This document shows, in pieces, positions 6,539 through 6,996 of a DNA stretch of 6,996 nucleotides. Source of the stretch: Betaproteobacteria bacterium (GTDB lineage Bacteria; Pseudomonadota; Gammaproteobacteria; Burkholderiales; Burkholderiaceae_E); contig RFVZ01000139.1 of the NCBI GenBank assembly GCA_009922405.1, positions 1 through 6,996 of the forward strand, written 5' to 3'. Position numbers and translations under genes: made by a program. Under the pieces are notes generated by a model. It saw only the letters and a program-made list of their open reading frames with translations. It ran no database searches and was not told the origin of the DNA. Numbering within the stretch: the stretch's first letter is position 1; the number at the start of each line of letters is the position of its first letter.

Positions 6539-6996
6539 TCAGCGCAGTTTCAGCGATGAGAGTCCAAACAGGACCAGCATCATGGTGACGATCCAAAAGC
6601 GGACCACAACTTGGGATTCCTTGACCCCGGAGAGCTCGAAGTGATGGTGCAGAGGCGCCATGCGCAAAATCCGCTGACCGGTCCCGTAGCGACGCTTGGT
6701 GTACTTAACACCTGGGCCGGATAGGCGTTAAACCAGAGAAAGGCCAAGCCGGCACCGGCCAGCGCACCGCAGATCACGACCAACTCGCCCGCGCCCGGGA
6801 TATACGGAATAAACAGGTATCGGGCGAAAACGGCATTCCCACTGGCGTAGGCGAAAACGCCCAACGCGCTGCCGACGAGTACCGCCGGCATGATCGCCAA
6901 GCCATCTGCGCCGTCGGTCAGGTTGACCGCATTGCTGGTCCCGACGATCACGAGATAGGTCAGCACCATGAATCCAAAACTACCCAGTGGATAGGC
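6539..6996 (-). pseudogene. mraY: Phospho-N-acetylmuramoyl-pentapeptide-transferase, 3' part only, internal deletion and frameshift
   Basis: MraY is the polytopic membrane enzyme that transfers phospho-MurNAc-pentapeptide to undecaprenyl phosphate, forming lipid I. The gene enters from the right edge with AYPLGSFGFMVLTYLVIVG, then GTSNAVNLTDGADGLAIMP (the usual motif is NLTDGLDG) and FLWFNAYPAQV, ending at about 6709. At that point the family continues with FMGDxGSLALG and two membrane helices. Here the sequence jumps after two bases (6708-6707) to KYTKRRYGTGQRILRMAPL, then HHHFELSG, in another frame that ends in GLSSLKLR and TGA at 6541-6539. Compared with MraY homologues about 48 codons are missing, about 142 nt, which is not a multiple of three. 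The upstream frame runs on with unrelated residues to a TGA at 6582-6580. The lost part includes the MGD aspartate that contributes to the Mg-binding active site, so the product should be inactive. The 5' part of the gene lies outside the window. An assembly or sequencing artefact is as likely as a true pseudogene. Confidence 0.85.

Noticed and set aside
4866..6596. Longer murD reading starting at ATG 6596
   Set aside because: The extra 22 codons lie inside the mraY 3' end, where the other frame encodes the conserved MraY tail. ATG 6530 follows the mraY stop and is more natural.
6539..6996. Programmed frameshift as an explanation for the split mraY
   Set aside because: A frameshift would join the two frames but could not restore the roughly 48 missing codons, including the MGD motif.
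1..6996. A novel system, mobile element, CRISPR array or RNA gene
   Set aside because: Reading both strands shows continuous dcw coding sequence with no gap above 8 nt, no direct-repeat arrays, no transposase motifs and no tRNA- or rRNA-like sequence.

Overview
The window holds a single block of the dcw (division and cell wall) cluster, read entirely from the minus strand. In transcription order, from the right edge to the left, it contains mraY (3' part only, and broken), murD, ftsW, murG, murC and ddl (cut by the left edge). Protein-level signatures point to a betaproteobacterium, most likely in or near Burkholderiales. These are the MurD motifs GLGDSGLAMARW and GRHNHANALAALAL, the FtsW stretch FAYLDPF...LSHSLIAFGRGE, and the MraY tail KYTKRRYG...MAPLHHHFE ending in GLSSLKLR. 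The DNA is GC-rich by eye. Family and taxon calls come from remembered family sequences, because no search could be run.

Layout: 6996-6539 is the 3' part of mraY, with an apparent internal deletion and frame break near 6707. 6530-4866 is murD. 4872-3664 is ftsW. 3667-2441 is murG. 2444-1005 is murC. 1008 to beyond position 1 is ddl. Genes overlap or nearly touch: an 8-nt gap at mraY/murD, a 7-nt overlap at murD/ftsW, and 4-nt ATGA overlaps at ftsW/murG, murG/murC and murC/ddl. This is a tightly packed operon with probable translational coupling. There is no intergenic space longer than 8 nt, and I see no internal promoter, terminator, RNA gene, mobile element or CRISPR array.

Together the genes cover the cytoplasmic and membrane steps of peptidoglycan precursor synthesis. 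MurC adds L-Ala and MurD adds D-Glu to the UDP-MurNAc stem. Ddl makes the D-Ala-D-Ala dipeptide used later by MurF. MraY makes lipid I and MurG makes lipid II. FtsW is the SEDS glycosyltransferase that polymerises septal peptidoglycan.

I found no new system. The points worth a second look are the broken mraY, which is normally essential, so this is either an assembly error or a real lesion with a second copy elsewhere. There is also a canonical-phase A_AAA_AAC slippery heptamer at the murC 3' end whose -1 frame opens directly into ddl. Smaller oddities are a long basic N-terminal extension and altered C-terminal motif residues in MurD, and two insertions in MurG.
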